This document shows positions 25,671 through 34,455 of a DNA stretch of 64,000 bases, piece by piece (the stretch's first letter is position 1; every line of letters starts with the position of its first letter). This DNA is from Granulosicoccus sp964390335. Lineage in GTDB: Bacteria > Pseudomonadota > Gammaproteobacteria > Granulosicoccales > Granulosicoccaceae. The notes below the pieces were generated by a model that did no database searches, was not told the origin of the DNA, and was given only the letters and a program-made list of their open reading frames with translations. The translations under genes and the position numbers were made by a program. The DNA lies in contig CAYMHU010000004.1 of NCBI GenBank assembly GCA_964390335.1, positions 1 to 64,000 of the forward strand, read 5' to 3'.

Positions 25671-28130
25671 CTACTGAGCTAGCGACACTGTTAGTGCCAC
25701 ATCCTCAGGTGCAAGGCAAACGGTTTCATTGCAGGCCTGCAGCTGCAATACATAGGTGCCCATCGCTGAGTCGTGATTTGCGGCCAACGGTGCTTTAATA
25801 GTAACTGTGTTTTCATACAACGCCAATTCGCTTGAACCGTTGAAGTCGAGTGTTTTACTCACCACTGGCGGGTATTCAGTTTGCGGAATGGCAGTGTTGT
25901 TGTTATCAAACAAGATGGTCGGAATAAGAAATTCCTGATTGGGTTTGTTGGCGTTCACGTGCCAGCCGGGTGCCATGTCTAATTCGACATGCAGTTCGTT
26001 GTTTTCAGACCAGGCGTTCACTTTTACATTGCCTCGCGCTGTGTAGTGTCGATGTCCAGCTTCGCCCTCTAATAAGTCACTTGCGCCGGTCAGTAAATAA
26101 GCGAATGCTGATGGGTAGGTATTCAAGTAGCTTGAAAACGCAATCATCAGCGCTTCAGCGCGTTGTTTGAATACGTCACGCCCGGTTCGGTGATGTAGTT
26201 TTGCCAGTACACGCAGCGCCACTGCATTACCGGTGGGAATAGAGGTGTCATACAAATCTTTAGGTCTGATGGCGCCTATAGTTTCTGTGCCAATAAAATA
26301 GCCGCCCTCGGCTTCATCCCAGAACTTTGTTTGCATTGTATTGGCCAGGGCTTCAGCTCGCGTCAGCCAGCCTTTTTTTCCGGTTAAGTCGTATAGCGTT
26401 ATGTAGCTTTCGGCTAGATACGCATAATCTTCCTGTGAAGAGTCAACAGAGGCTTTGCCAGCGTACCACGCGCGCAGTAACAAGCCATTTTTATCGCGGT
26501 TGTTAGCCCAAATGAAGTTGGCGGCCGTTTCAGCTGCTTCAATGTAGTTTGGTTTGTTGAGTATGTCGCCTGCTTCGGCAAAGGCTGTGATCATCATGCC
26601 GTTCCATGCAGTAATGATTTTCTCATCGCGTAGCGGTTTCTCTCTTGATTGCCGCGCTTGCAATAACACATCGCTCATAGCGTCTACTTTTTTGATTAAC
26701 TCATCAAGGCTCATTTGCTGCTCTTTTGAAACGTCGCTTAATGAGCCGTAGTAATGCAGAATGTTTTTGTGTTCAAAATTGCCGACATCGGTGACATTCC
26801 AAATATCTTGCGCAAGTGCCGCATCTTCTTTTCCCAACACCGTCACTAATTCCTCTGGTGTCCAGATAAAGAATGTGCCTTCTTCACCTTCTGAATCTGC
26901 ATCGGTGGCTGAGTAAAAACCGCCCTCGGGCGATGTCATTTCTCGTAAAACATAATCCAGCACACGCTCCACAGTGCGTTTGTGTTCAATATCGCCATTG
27001 ATGGTGTAAGCCGATAAGTAATTGCGACTAAGCAGCGCCTGGTTGTATAGCATTTTCTCAAAGTGTGGAACTAGCCATGCGTTATCGACTGCATACCGAT
27101 GGAATCCGCCGGCAACTTGGTCATGGATACCGCCTGCGGCCATGGCTTGCAAGGAAAAATGTGCGGCGTTAAGAGCCTCTTCATTGTTATATCTTTTTGC
27201 GTGATCGAGTAACAGGAACAATTTGGACTCTTGTGGAAACTTTGGGGCCGCCCCAAAACCACCTTCAAAATCGTCAAAGCTTGAAACAATGTCGTTTACA
27301 GCTCGCTCTATCACGTCCTGGCCAACTTCGCGGGCTTCGCCGGATAATCGTGTGCTGCTGGCAACCGCGTCGGCTAAGTCACTCGCTTGTTGCTCTACTG
27401 ATTCCCGACCTTGATACCAAACGCGAGTAATTTGATCTAATAGATCTGAGAAAACCTCTGGTGGGTAATAGGTTCCTGCATAGAAAGGTTGAGCTTCAAC
27501 GTTTAACCACGAAGACATGGGCCAACCGCCCGTGCCGTTCATGATGTTTACCGCGGTCATATAGCTTGCATCCACATCGGGGCGCTGTTCTCTATCAACC
27601 TTGATGGGTATAAAGCCTTCATTGATCTTGGATGCAATGAACGCATCTTCAAAGCTCTCACGCTCCATCACATGGCACCAATGGCAAGTTGCATACCCTA
27701 TCGATAGAAAGATAGGCTTATCCAATTTTTCAGCCAACGCAAAAGCTTCCTCGCCCCATGGATACCAGTTAACGGGGTTGTGAGCGTGTTGAATCAAATA
27801 CGGTGAATCCTCAAGAATAAGCCTGTTAATAAACGCAGGTTGTCCGTCTTCTAACCAGTGTTCTGTGCGAGGTACGTAGTTATCACCCAGAGCTTTGTAT
27901 GCAGTAAGTAGTTTTTTTGATAGTTCTGGTGAGCTGTTGTTAGCAATGATTTGATCGTCATGAATGATTCGATGCGAATCTTTGTCAGCAGCTGACGCTG
28001 GTGCCAATCCAGTTGTTAGGCTTGCACCCATAATTAACATGGTCGCTAATGCAGTCGATAGTCCGATTCTAATCATCGCGGCTGGGGCCTGTGTTGTTGG
28101 TAGGTTAGGAATGCATGACTTTGCCGTCAT
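25671..28130 (-). CDS. Exported DUF255 (YyaL/SPATA20-like) protein fused to a DsbD-alpha-like domain
   Basis: 819 residues. A hydrophobic N-terminus (MIRIGLSTALATMLI region ending PASA) acts as a signal peptide; the start could be ATG 28130 or ATG 28076, the latter giving a classic signal. A thioredoxin-like DUF255 domain follows (about 95-260) with HNPVNWYPW and the ATCHWCHVM Cys-His-Trp-Cys motif. Then comes the (alpha/alpha)6-barrel glycosidase-like part (AAPKFPQ, GGIHDQVAGGFHRYAVD, TAWNGMMI). The C-terminal 120 residues resemble the periplasmic alpha domain of DsbD (WHVNANKP, LQACNETVCLAPEDV). DUF255 proteins are usually thought cytosolic and lack this tail. Function unknown; a periplasmic thiol role is inferred. 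Confidence 0.8.
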   Translation of the reverse strand: MTAKSCIPNLPTTQAPAAMIRIGLSTALATMLIMGASLTTGLAPASAADKDSHRIIHDDQIIANNSSPELSKKLLTAYKALGDNYVPRTEHWLEDGQPAFINRLILEDSPYLIQHAHNPVNWYPWGEEAFALAEKLDKPIFLSIGYATCHWCHVMERESFEDAFIASKINEGFIPIKVDREQRPDVDASYMTAVNIMNGTGGWPMSSWLNVEAQPFYAGTYYPPEVFSDLLDQITRVWYQGRESVEQQASDLADAVASSTRLSGEAREVGQDVIERAVNDIVSSFDDFEGGFGAAPKFPQESKLFLLLDHAKRYNNEEALNAAHFSLQAMAAGGIHDQVAGGFHRYAVDNAWLVPHFEKMLYNQALLSRNYLSAYTINGDIEHKRTVERVLDYVLREMTSPEGGFYSATDADSEGEEGTFFIWTPEELVTVLGKEDAALAQDIWNVTDVGNFEHKNILHYYGSLSDVSKEQQMSLDELIKKVDAMSDVLLQARQSREKPLRDEKIITAWNGMMITAFAEAGDILNKPNYIEAAETAANFIWANNRDKNGLLLRAWYAGKASVDSSQEDYAYLAESYITLYDLTGKKGWLTRAEALANTMQTKFWDEAEGGYFIGTETIGAIRPKDLYDTSIPTGNAVALRVLAKLHHRTGRDVFKQRAEALMIAFSSYLNTYPSAFAYLLTGASDLLEGEAGHRHYTARGNVKVNAWSENNELHVELDMAPGWHVNANKPNQEFLIPTILFDNNNTAIPQTEYPPVVSKTLDFNGSSELALYENTVTIKAPLAANHDSAMGTYVLQLQACNETVCLAPEDVALTVSLAQ

Positions 28131-28155
28131 GCATTGTTTGACAGTAGGAAAATAA

Positions 28156-28785
28156 TTAACTGCGTTGAGCTAGTGCGAAAAACAATCCGCCTTCGCGCCA
28201 TAGTTCGACGTCGATTCCTTCAAGAGTGGTCTGCTGAGTTTGCACATCTTCAAGTGCAGCGCCATTGCTGGTCACAAATAAACTCAATGGCTTGCCGGAT
28301 TCGGTGTGTTTGAGTCTTACATGTGCTGCTAACTCGCCACTTAAAGAACAATACCGGGAGCCAATTAATTTGTATTCAGTATCAATGTTCGATGGCAGGC
28401 TTAATGTGAATGGTAATTGCTGCATTGAATTGTCCAGCATAGCCAGGCTCTCGCCACGAAACTCAGGTTCTAGTCGCGTAGTGTGATTCATGGCAACTTC
28501 ACGCAAGGTTCGTTGGGTATGTTCATTGGAGTAGTGTCCGTTACTGAAAAAGTACGACAGAGTCAGTACCACAAAACAAATGGATGCGATTCCAATAGTG
28601 GTATTCCAGTGCTTGGTATTGCTTCTTTGGAAACGTGCACGCAGAGCACTCAATTGTGTTAAAAAGCCATTTGAAGACGATTCGTTTACTTCGTGACTTT
28701 CAATATTAACCAAACGCTCCAACCGTTCCTGCGGTAGAGATAATTTTTCGTAGTAATCCCGAACTCGTTGTTCTTGTTCGTTCAT
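28156..28785 (-). CDS. Putative membrane anti-sigma factor
   Basis: 209 residues with one transmembrane helix near residues 62-80 (TIGIASICFVVLTLSYFF). The N-terminal 60 residues would face the cytoplasm and the C-terminal domain the periplasm. Its start overlaps the stop of the upstream ECF sigma gene by 4 nt (ATGA), the usual sigma/anti-sigma coupling. No zinc-binding anti-sigma motif (HxxxCxxC) is seen, so the class is unassigned. It is 25 bp upstream of the exported DUF255 protein, which may belong to the regulon. Confidence 0.65.
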   Translation of the reverse strand: MNEQEQRVRDYYEKLSLPQERLERLVNIESHEVNESSSNGFLTQLSALRARFQRSNTKHWNTTIGIASICFVVLTLSYFFSNGHYSNEHTQRTLREVAMNHTTRLEPEFRGESLAMLDNSMQQLPFTLSLPSNIDTEYKLIGSRYCSLSGELAAHVRLKHTESGKPLSLFVTSNGAALEDVQTQQTTLEGIDVELWREGGLFFALAQRS

Positions 28786-29300
28786 GATGATTCCTTCCCG
28801 TTGCCTTTAATTAACGAGAGTTGATGCTGCTCATGTTTATCCAGGTGAATTTTTAACTTGCCTTTGGCCCGATGAATTAAGCTCAGTACAGTACCACGCG
28901 ATTGTCCGGTTAGCGTACCGATTTCTGCAGCGGTGTGGCCCTCGAATACCCAAAGAAACAAGACCTCTCGCTCAATGCTGCGAAGTTGCTCGAGGCCTTG
29001 CGATAATACCTGGTCTTCACTTGCGTGAATTGACGGATCGACAGATTGATGGTCAACAACTGACTGCTCGTCGAATGAATCGTTGGGAAAGCGCTTTTTA
29101 TGTCTCAGGTCATCGATGTACAAATTTCTTATGATCGTAAACAATAGTGCTTTATCTGGCGTAGGGCCGTGCTTTTTTATTGCCTTCAACCATCCTTCGT
29201 GCACAAGGTCTTCTGCCATTTCGGCATGCGCGCACAGTGCGTTAGCATACCGGTAGGCAGAATGCAGCAGCGCGTCCAGATTTAACTCGGCTTTTGGCAT
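28782..29300 (-). CDS. ECF-type RNA polymerase sigma factor
   Basis: 172 residues from ATG 29300 (a TTG at 29321 is an alternative). Region 2 includes AEDLVHEGWLKAIKKHG and the promoter-melting stretch FTIIRNLYIDDLRHKKR; region 4 is QLRSIEREVLFLWVFEGHTAAEIGTLTGQSRGTVLSLIHRAKGKL, described here by its ends. It is coupled to the anti-sigma gene. Surrounding thiol-oxidoreductase genes suggest an envelope redox stress response, which is an inference. Confidence 0.88.
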   Translation of the reverse strand: MPKAELNLDALLHSAYRYANALCAHAEMAEDLVHEGWLKAIKKHGPTPDKALLFTIIRNLYIDDLRHKKRFPNDSFDEQSVVDHQSVDPSIHASEDQVLSQGLEQLRSIEREVLFLWVFEGHTAAEIGTLTGQSRGTVLSLIHRAKGKLKIHLDKHEQHQLSLIKGNGKESS

Positions 29301-29328
29301 GTGTGGACCCAGTGTAGTCAACGAGGCC

Positions 29329-30009
29329 TTAGGTCTCGTTCTTTTCCTTTTCGCTTAGTTCATTGATGACATTAATAATGCCAGCATGACTGCCGGCTAA
29401 CGTATTGCCGGTTAGATACTTACCGTTGATGACAATACTGGGTACAGCATTGATGCCTGCTTGCTGAGCACGATTAATGGAGCGGTTGAGTGCAGTATTC
29501 ACAGCAAACGAATTCATGGTTTTCTCAAATTTCTTGGCGTCAACACCAAGATCAAGGGACTCGATGAATTTGGCGATCTTGGCAGGGTCTCGTAAGCGCT
29601 TTTTGCGTTTATGAATTTCGTTGAAGGTTTGATCAAACATGCCGTCGGTAATACCCAGTAGTTGTGCAGCGTAGAACAGGCGTGAGTGCTGTTCCCAGCT
29701 TGGGTTCAGTGGTGGTGCTTCACGAACAAAGTCTACGTATTCAGGTTTTGAGTCTCTCCAGTTATTGATAGCAGGTTCAAATGCGTAGCAATGTGGGCAA
29801 CCAAACCAGAAGAATTCCAGCACTTCAACACGTGAAGGGTCATTCGTTGGCATCTTTTGCTGAATAACTTTATAAGGTAAGTTCGCTTGCGACCAGAGAT
29901 TTGATGAGGCTAGCCCTAATCCTAAGGCAGAGGCAGTAGTAAGGAATTTTCTTCTACTTGCTGTACCACGTTCAGTTGTCATAACTATGTCTGTCTGCTT
30001 TGTATTCAT
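29329..30009 (-). CDS. dsbA: DsbA-type thiol:disulfide oxidoreductase with Tat-like signal
   Basis: 226 residues. The N-terminus ASRRKFLTTASALGLGLA matches the twin-arginine signal pattern (SRRKFL), unusual because most DsbA proteins use Sec or SRP signals. The mature part has the DsbA active site FFWFGCPHCYAFEP (Cys-Pro-His-Cys), a helical insert, and the cis-Pro motif AVPSIVINGKY. Introduces disulfides into exported proteins. It ends 28 bp upstream of the sigma ATG on the same strand, so may be cotranscribed with the sigma/anti-sigma pair and DUF255 gene. Confidence 0.9.
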   Translation of the reverse strand: MNTKQTDIVMTTERGTASRRKFLTTASALGLGLASSNLWSQANLPYKVIQQKMPTNDPSRVEVLEFFWFGCPHCYAFEPAINNWRDSKPEYVDFVREAPPLNPSWEQHSRLFYAAQLLGITDGMFDQTFNEIHKRKKRLRDPAKIAKFIESLDLGVDAKKFEKTMNSFAVNTALNRSINRAQQAGINAVPSIVINGKYLTGNTLAGSHAGIINVINELSEKEKNET

Positions 30010-30181
30010 CTATTCGTGCTCGGTTATGTGTTGATGCAGATGCATATATGAATAATGTGATGCAGTTATTCTGTGACTGACTGCATCGTCCATAGTGATA
30101 CAACGAACGTCGAACGAATTTGATTGCAACCGATCTGTCATGGCTCTGCAATCAAAATTACAGCTGGTTCGTTAAATCTAC

Positions 30182-30739
30182 ATGAGCAAGAAAAATAAAC
30201 GTAATAGAAAGTCCACTGGTGGCAAGCGTAAGACCGCTGTAACGCCAAATAGTGCCGCCTCAAATAGTGCCTCTTCGGGAGCTGTTAAGCGTGCCAAGGC
30301 GCCTGAAAAAGCGGCTACTAAGCCCGAGGCCAAACCAGCTGCTGGTCTTATTAATCGACGCAACGCAATTAAACTGCTAATAGGCCTACCTGTGGTTGGC
30401 GCTGCTGGAGCGGCAATTCATCGTTATGATGTACAAAACAGGGGTCTGCACGATTTGTCTGTAATTGGTCAGGGCAAGTCCGTTGTGGTGCAAATCCATG
30501 ATTCGGCGTGTTCTTTGTGCAGACGTTTAATGAGTAATGCTCGAAGTGCGTTGGACGGCAACGACGACATTCTGTTCAAAGTAGCTGATGTGACATCCAG
30601 TGATGGTGAGGCTTTTCGGCAACAACACCACGGCGAAACCGTAAGCTTGATTCTATTTGATGCGAAAGGTCGTCGGCGTGGAATTATTCGAGGTGTGCAG
30701 ACGGCAGAGGTGCTTAAAGAGCAGTTTTTGCAGCTCTGA
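30182..30739 (+). CDS. Membrane-anchored thioredoxin-like protein
   Basis: 185 residues. The first 55 are highly basic and Ala/Lys/Ser-rich, then NRRNAIKLLIGLPVVGAAGAAI forms an anchor (described here by its ends NRRN and GAAI), which also has a twin-arginine pair. The C-terminal domain has a thioredoxin-like fold with a Cys-Ser-Leu-Cys motif (DSACSLCRRL) and strands resembling VSLILFDAKGRRRG. No close named family recognised. Divergent from dsbA with 172 bp between, consistent with the local thiol-redox theme. Confidence 0.65.
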   Translation: MSKKNKRNRKSTGGKRKTAVTPNSAASNSASSGAVKRAKAPEKAATKPEAKPAAGLINRRNAIKLLIGLPVVGAAGAAIHRYDVQNRGLHDLSVIGQGKSVVVQIHDSACSLCRRLMSNARSALDGNDDILFKVADVTSSDGEAFRQQHHGETVSLILFDAKGRRRGIIRGVQTAEVLKEQFLQL

Positions 30740-30756
30740 TGTTGCAATGACTGGTA

Positions 30757-30776
30757 GGCCATATGACGATATGGTC
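30757..30776. terminator. Hairpin downstream of the thioredoxin-like gene
   Basis: Arms GGCCATAT (30757-30764) and ATATGGTC (30769-30776), one G-T pair, GACG loop, 18 bp after the stop codon. No T-run. Confidence 0.4.
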
Positions 30777-30894
30777 TCCATTTACTGGTAAGTAAAGTGC
30801 CACTTACTATACAATCTAGCGCGTGTAACAAATAAAACCAGCATCTTGGTGATTGGAATCTGAAACAGTCACCCTTGATTGTTTGGAGCGCTCA

Positions 30895-31908
30895 TTGTCA
30901 ACAGCATTCGAATCCACTTGCCGTAGTCTATTAGAGGAACTTGGCTTACTTCAGATCGGTGAATCTTTTACTGCTCAGTCGTTAACCGGTGGTGTGGCCA
31001 GCGATATTGCGTTGATTCGGATCGGTGATAGAAAGCTATGCGTAAAATTTGCATTGCCTAAGTTAAAAGTCGCAGCAGATTGGTTTGCGCCAGTACATCG
31101 GAACAAAGCAGAATATGCGTGGCTTGAGCTCGTTGCCAAGGTTGCACCCAAAAGTGCCGTTAAACTGTTAGGCCAATCTACGGCATTGCATGGTTTTGCC
31201 ATGGAATTTTTAGACGGTCAGCAAGCCTATCTTTGGAAAGACGCATTGTTAGCTGAAGCTAACGACAACGGTGAAGCAGCCTTGTTGGGGAAGCTTGTTG
31301 GTCAAGTGCACGCCGCGTCTACAAAATCCGAATTCGACACACAGGCGTTTCAAAACGCAGATGATTTTTGGGCTTTGCGTATAGAGCCATATTTACTCTA
31401 TACCGCATCTGTACATAGATCAGTTGCAGTAGAGCTTGAAGCTATGGCGGAGCAGCTGCATCAAAGTAACCGAGTGTTGGTGCATGGAGACGTCAGTCCC
31501 AAAAATATCTTCATACGGAGCGCTGGTCCTGTTGTGTTAGATGCTGAATGCGCCACATTGGGCGACGCTAGTTTTGATCTGTCATTCTGTATGAATCATC
31601 TGATTTTAAAAGCGATGCATTTACCAGCATCGCAAGAGCAGTATTTGCAGAACGCATTGCAACTATGGGTGGCGTACAAGCCCTTTGTGAGCTGGGAATC
31701 GGTGGAAGCACTTGAGTCACGAATATGTCAATTAGTCCCTGCGTTGATGTTAGCCCGAGTTGATGGAAAATCGCCGGTTGAGTATTTAACCGAAAGCGAA
31801 CGATTATTTGTGCGCGCGACAGCGTTAGCACTCCTAAAAAAACCAGAACAAACACTGCATTCACTATTAATGCGTATCAAAACATCAAGTCAAGGATTAT
31901 CAAGTTGA
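30895..31908 (+). CDS. APH-fold small-molecule kinase, coupled to an enolase-like gene
   Basis: 337 residues from TTG 30895, which has GGAG 6 nt upstream; a TTG at 30853 in the same frame is possible. The aminoglycoside phosphotransferase/choline kinase fold shows the lysine region KLCVKFALP, catalytic loop VLVHGDVSPKNIF and the metal Asp in VVLDAECA. Its stop overlaps the start of the enolase paralog by 4 nt (TTGA), so the two proteins are probably made together. Substrate unknown; a hydroxylated metabolite phosphorylated here could feed the enolase-like enzyme. Confidence 0.8.
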   Translation: MSTAFESTCRSLLEELGLLQIGESFTAQSLTGGVASDIALIRIGDRKLCVKFALPKLKVAADWFAPVHRNKAEYAWLELVAKVAPKSAVKLLGQSTALHGFAMEFLDGQQAYLWKDALLAEANDNGEAALLGKLVGQVHAASTKSEFDTQAFQNADDFWALRIEPYLLYTASVHRSVAVELEAMAEQLHQSNRVLVHGDVSPKNIFIRSAGPVVLDAECATLGDASFDLSFCMNHLILKAMHLPASQEQYLQNALQLWVAYKPFVSWESVEALESRICQLVPALMLARVDGKSPVEYLTESERLFVRATALALLKKPEQTLHSLLMRIKTSSQGLSS

Positions 31909-33212
31909 GTCAAATAGAAAAACTGAGTGGCAGGCGTGTTTGGGATTCACGCGGTAATCCAACAGTTGAGGTTGATGTTGTTTTAACTGACGGTTCAATT
32001 GGCAGAGCAATAGCCCCTGCAGGCGCATCGCGAGGACAACGAGAAGCTGTAGATTTGCGTGACATGGGCACAGCACTACAAGGTAAGGATGTTTCAAACG
32101 CCTTGGTGAATATCAACAGTAAAATTAGCGATGCATTAGTGGGCATGCCGGCTCATGATCTGGCAGCGATTGATGCGGCGCTGTTAAAACTTGACCCGTC
32201 TCCAACGAAAGAATTATTAGGTGGGAATGCCACCGTGGCTACCTCCTTAGCCGTACTGCACGCCGCCGCAGCAAGCGTCAAACAACCTTTATGGCGTTTT
32301 ATTGCCGATCAATACAACACCACGCCTTCACTTCCACTTCCTGAAATACAAATTTTTGGTGGCGGAGCACACGCTGGCCGTCGAGTTGATATTCAGGATT
32401 TTATGATCATGGTTCCGGGTGCTGGCAGTTTTGACGAAGTCATGGAAATCACCAACGAAGTTTATTTTGCCGCGGGCTCGATCATGGAGAAGCGCGGACT
32501 CAAAGCGGGTGTTGCGGATGAAGGTGGTTGGTGGCCCAATTTCAATAGTAACGAAGAGGCATTGGAAACACTATTACAAGCGATAGAGCTCGCTGGAGAA
32601 AAGCCAGGGGAGCGGCTTGTTATATCGTTAGATGTTGCTGCTTCCGAATTTGGCTCTCAGGGAAAATATAAACTTGCATTGGAACAAAGGGAGTTAGATA
32701 CGTCTGAATTGATAGACTTATTAGGTCGTTGGATGGATGATTATCCAATTGCATCAATTGAAGATCCGCTCGGAGAAGATGATACAAATGGGATGGTCGA
32801 GTTCACGAAACGCTTTGGAAGTCGAGTGCAGATTATTGGCGATGATTACTTGGTGACTAACGCCAGCATAGTAGAGCAGGCCATTGCAGACAATGCTTGT
32901 AATGCCGTGTTAATCAAACCGAATCAGGTTGGTACGGTTAGTGAAGCAGTGAATGCGTTTAACTTAGCGAAACAAAGTGGCTGGGGTACAATTGTTTCTG
33001 CACGCTCGGGCGAAACTGAAGACGTGTCTATTAGTCATCTGGCCACTGGGCTTGGTGCACTGCAACTTAAAGTTGGCTCGTTTCAGCGCTCGGAACGCAT
33101 GGTAAAGTGGAATGAGTGTTTGCGAATTCACGATGAATTAGGACACAATGCGTTTTCTGGCGGTACATCGCTTCGTAATACGTGGTGGGGTGAGCAATCC
33201 AAACGCTCCTAG
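31905..33212 (+). CDS. Divergent enolase-superfamily paralog (enolase-like, altered active site)
   Basis: 435 residues, enolase length and order: SGRRVWDSRGNPTVEVD, DEGGWWPN, IEDPLGEDD, IIGDDYLVTN, LIKPNQVGT, RSGETED and QRSERMVKWNE. The three Mg ligands (Asp243, Glu286, Asp313) and the lysines equivalent to yeast Lys345 (Lys338) and Lys396 (Lys389) remain. Changed: His373 of the SHRSGE motif is Ala367, Glu168 is Asp165, the loop PSGASTG is PAGASRG, and the usual MNxxNGGxH is EIQIFGGGAH. The phosphate-binding Arg-Ser pair is kept. It is therefore unlikely to be the housekeeping enolase. Overlap with a kinase gene suggests a dehydratase or lyase acting on a phosphorylated substrate. The start is TTG. 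Confidence 0.85.
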   Translation: MSQIEKLSGRRVWDSRGNPTVEVDVVLTDGSIGRAIAPAGASRGQREAVDLRDMGTALQGKDVSNALVNINSKISDALVGMPAHDLAAIDAALLKLDPSPTKELLGGNATVATSLAVLHAAAASVKQPLWRFIADQYNTTPSLPLPEIQIFGGGAHAGRRVDIQDFMIMVPGAGSFDEVMEITNEVYFAAGSIMEKRGLKAGVADEGGWWPNFNSNEEALETLLQAIELAGEKPGERLVISLDVAASEFGSQGKYKLALEQRELDTSELIDLLGRWMDDYPIASIEDPLGEDDTNGMVEFTKRFGSRVQIIGDDYLVTNASIVEQAIADNACNAVLIKPNQVGTVSEAVNAFNLAKQSGWGTIVSARSGETEDVSISHLATGLGALQLKVGSFQRSERMVKWNECLRIHDELGHNAFSGGTSLRNTWWGEQSKRS

Positions 33213-33221
33213 GTTATGTTT

Positions 33222-33431
33222 AGTAGTGTTCTATTCAAGATCGTTACTAGCCAAGTTCTAATGTGGCAACCCCAAANNNNNNNNNNNNNNNNNNNNNNNN
33301 NNNNNNNNNNNNNNNNNNNNNNNNNNNNNNNNNNNNNNNNNNNNNNNNNNNNNNNNNNNNNNNNNNNNNNNNNNNNAGTAGTGTTCTATTCAAGATCGTT
33401 ACTAGCCAAGTTCTAATGTGGCAACCCCAAA
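33222..33431. other. Assembly join: 100 N flanked by identical 55-bp sequences
   Basis: 33222-33276 and 33377-33431 are identical over 55 bp, with 100 N (33277-33376) between. This is the pattern left when two contigs overlapping by a k-mer length are scaffolded without merging. If merged, the enolase-like and GNAT stop codons would be about 34 bp apart, convergent. Confidence 0.9.
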
Positions 33432-34265
33432 CAGCTTTTCTGTTTTTATAATTGGCGGGTTGCCGCGATACATCCTGGCGGTTTCAAAGACAGCTTGTAA
33501 GTTATTACGTTGCATAATATCTATGGCCGCTTGATTTGGTTCTGGCACATCCACCAGGAACGGAGCGTAATTAATCTGTTCGCACATATGTTGGAGCAGG
33601 CGTTCTGCAATATGCGAATCGTCAGCCAACCACGGCCCAATTTTGAATCCCTCCGAACATTGTCTAGCACCGATAACGCCAATAATCGTATCGCCTTCGA
33701 CAGCCAAATAGGTTCGTCGAGATGAATTGTTGTGAAACCAAGCATCAAAATAAGCTTGCCGCATAAGGCCACCAATAGCAGCATCGTAGGATGACAAGCG
33801 TTCGACATGCGTAGCGTTTGCAGTAACGATCATAGGTGCGTTCGATTCAGACTTGATATCGGCTCTTGACAACTGTCCGGCGAATCGCACATTGCGATGC
33901 GAGTAGCTGAATTGTTCGCGCGTATAGTTCTCTTGCTGCTCTACCACTCCATCCAGCCCGATACTGCGCGTACTCACTGTTTTCAGCGCAGTACTCCAGG
34001 TTTGGATGCCGTAACCTTTGCCACGATATTCCTGTTTGCACAGATATAGCCCGAGAAAGGCATGTTCCGAATTAAGCTTAACGAGCGAGATGCCAGCAAT
34101 AGGTTGATCATTCAGCAGACTGATGAAAAAGCCGGTCGGGTCGGTTGAGTAAAACAGGTGGGTATCTTCTATGCCCGGATTCCAACCTTCGTCGTGAGCC
34201 CAGGAGAGTAGTAATGCGAGCTCATCCAGGGTTGCTACTCTGGTAACAAGTTGATCTTGTTTCAT
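33402..34265 (-). CDS. GNAT-family N-acetyltransferase with a YitH-type C-terminal domain
   Basis: 287 residues. The N-terminal GNAT domain (1-130) includes LGLYLCKQEYRGKGYGIQTW, the acetyl-CoA pyrophosphate loop QEYRGKGYG. A second GNAT-like domain (about 145-287) resembles YitH/HolE-type acetyltransferases: DAAIGGLMRQAYFDAWF, YLAVEGDTIIGVIGAR. Substrate unknown. Its 3' end lies in the right-hand copy of the duplicated contig end, so no coding sequence is lost. Confidence 0.85.
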   Translation of the reverse strand: MKQDQLVTRVATLDELALLLSWAHDEGWNPGIEDTHLFYSTDPTGFFISLLNDQPIAGISLVKLNSEHAFLGLYLCKQEYRGKGYGIQTWSTALKTVSTRSIGLDGVVEQQENYTREQFSYSHRNVRFAGQLSRADIKSESNAPMIVTANATHVERLSSYDAAIGGLMRQAYFDAWFHNNSSRRTYLAVEGDTIIGVIGARQCSEGFKIGPWLADDSHIAERLLQHMCEQINYAPFLVDVPEPNQAAIDIMQRNNLQAVFETARMYRGNPPIIKTEKLFGVATLELG

Positions 34266-34455
34266 GGTTAACTACTTTTTGTTGTACTAGTCAATGGAAA
34301 ATTCGATTGAGAGTGCATAGACAAGGTACCACATGAAACCATAATGACGCATATTGCGTTGAAACCTGTGCTTTTGTCTGCTTGTTCTCAGTGCCGTCCA
34401 GCGTTACTATTTACGTACAAAATCATCAATCAAACGATCAACAAGGATGCTGATC

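Noticed and set aside
31905..33212. Housekeeping enolase
   Set aside because: Several catalytic positions are changed (His373 to Ala, Glu168 to Asp, Ser-loop altered) and it is coupled to a kinase, not pyrG or a division gene.
33216..33451. Small ORFs running through the N region after the enolase-like gene
   Set aside because: They exist only because N codons do not stop translation; both ends are the duplicated contig end.
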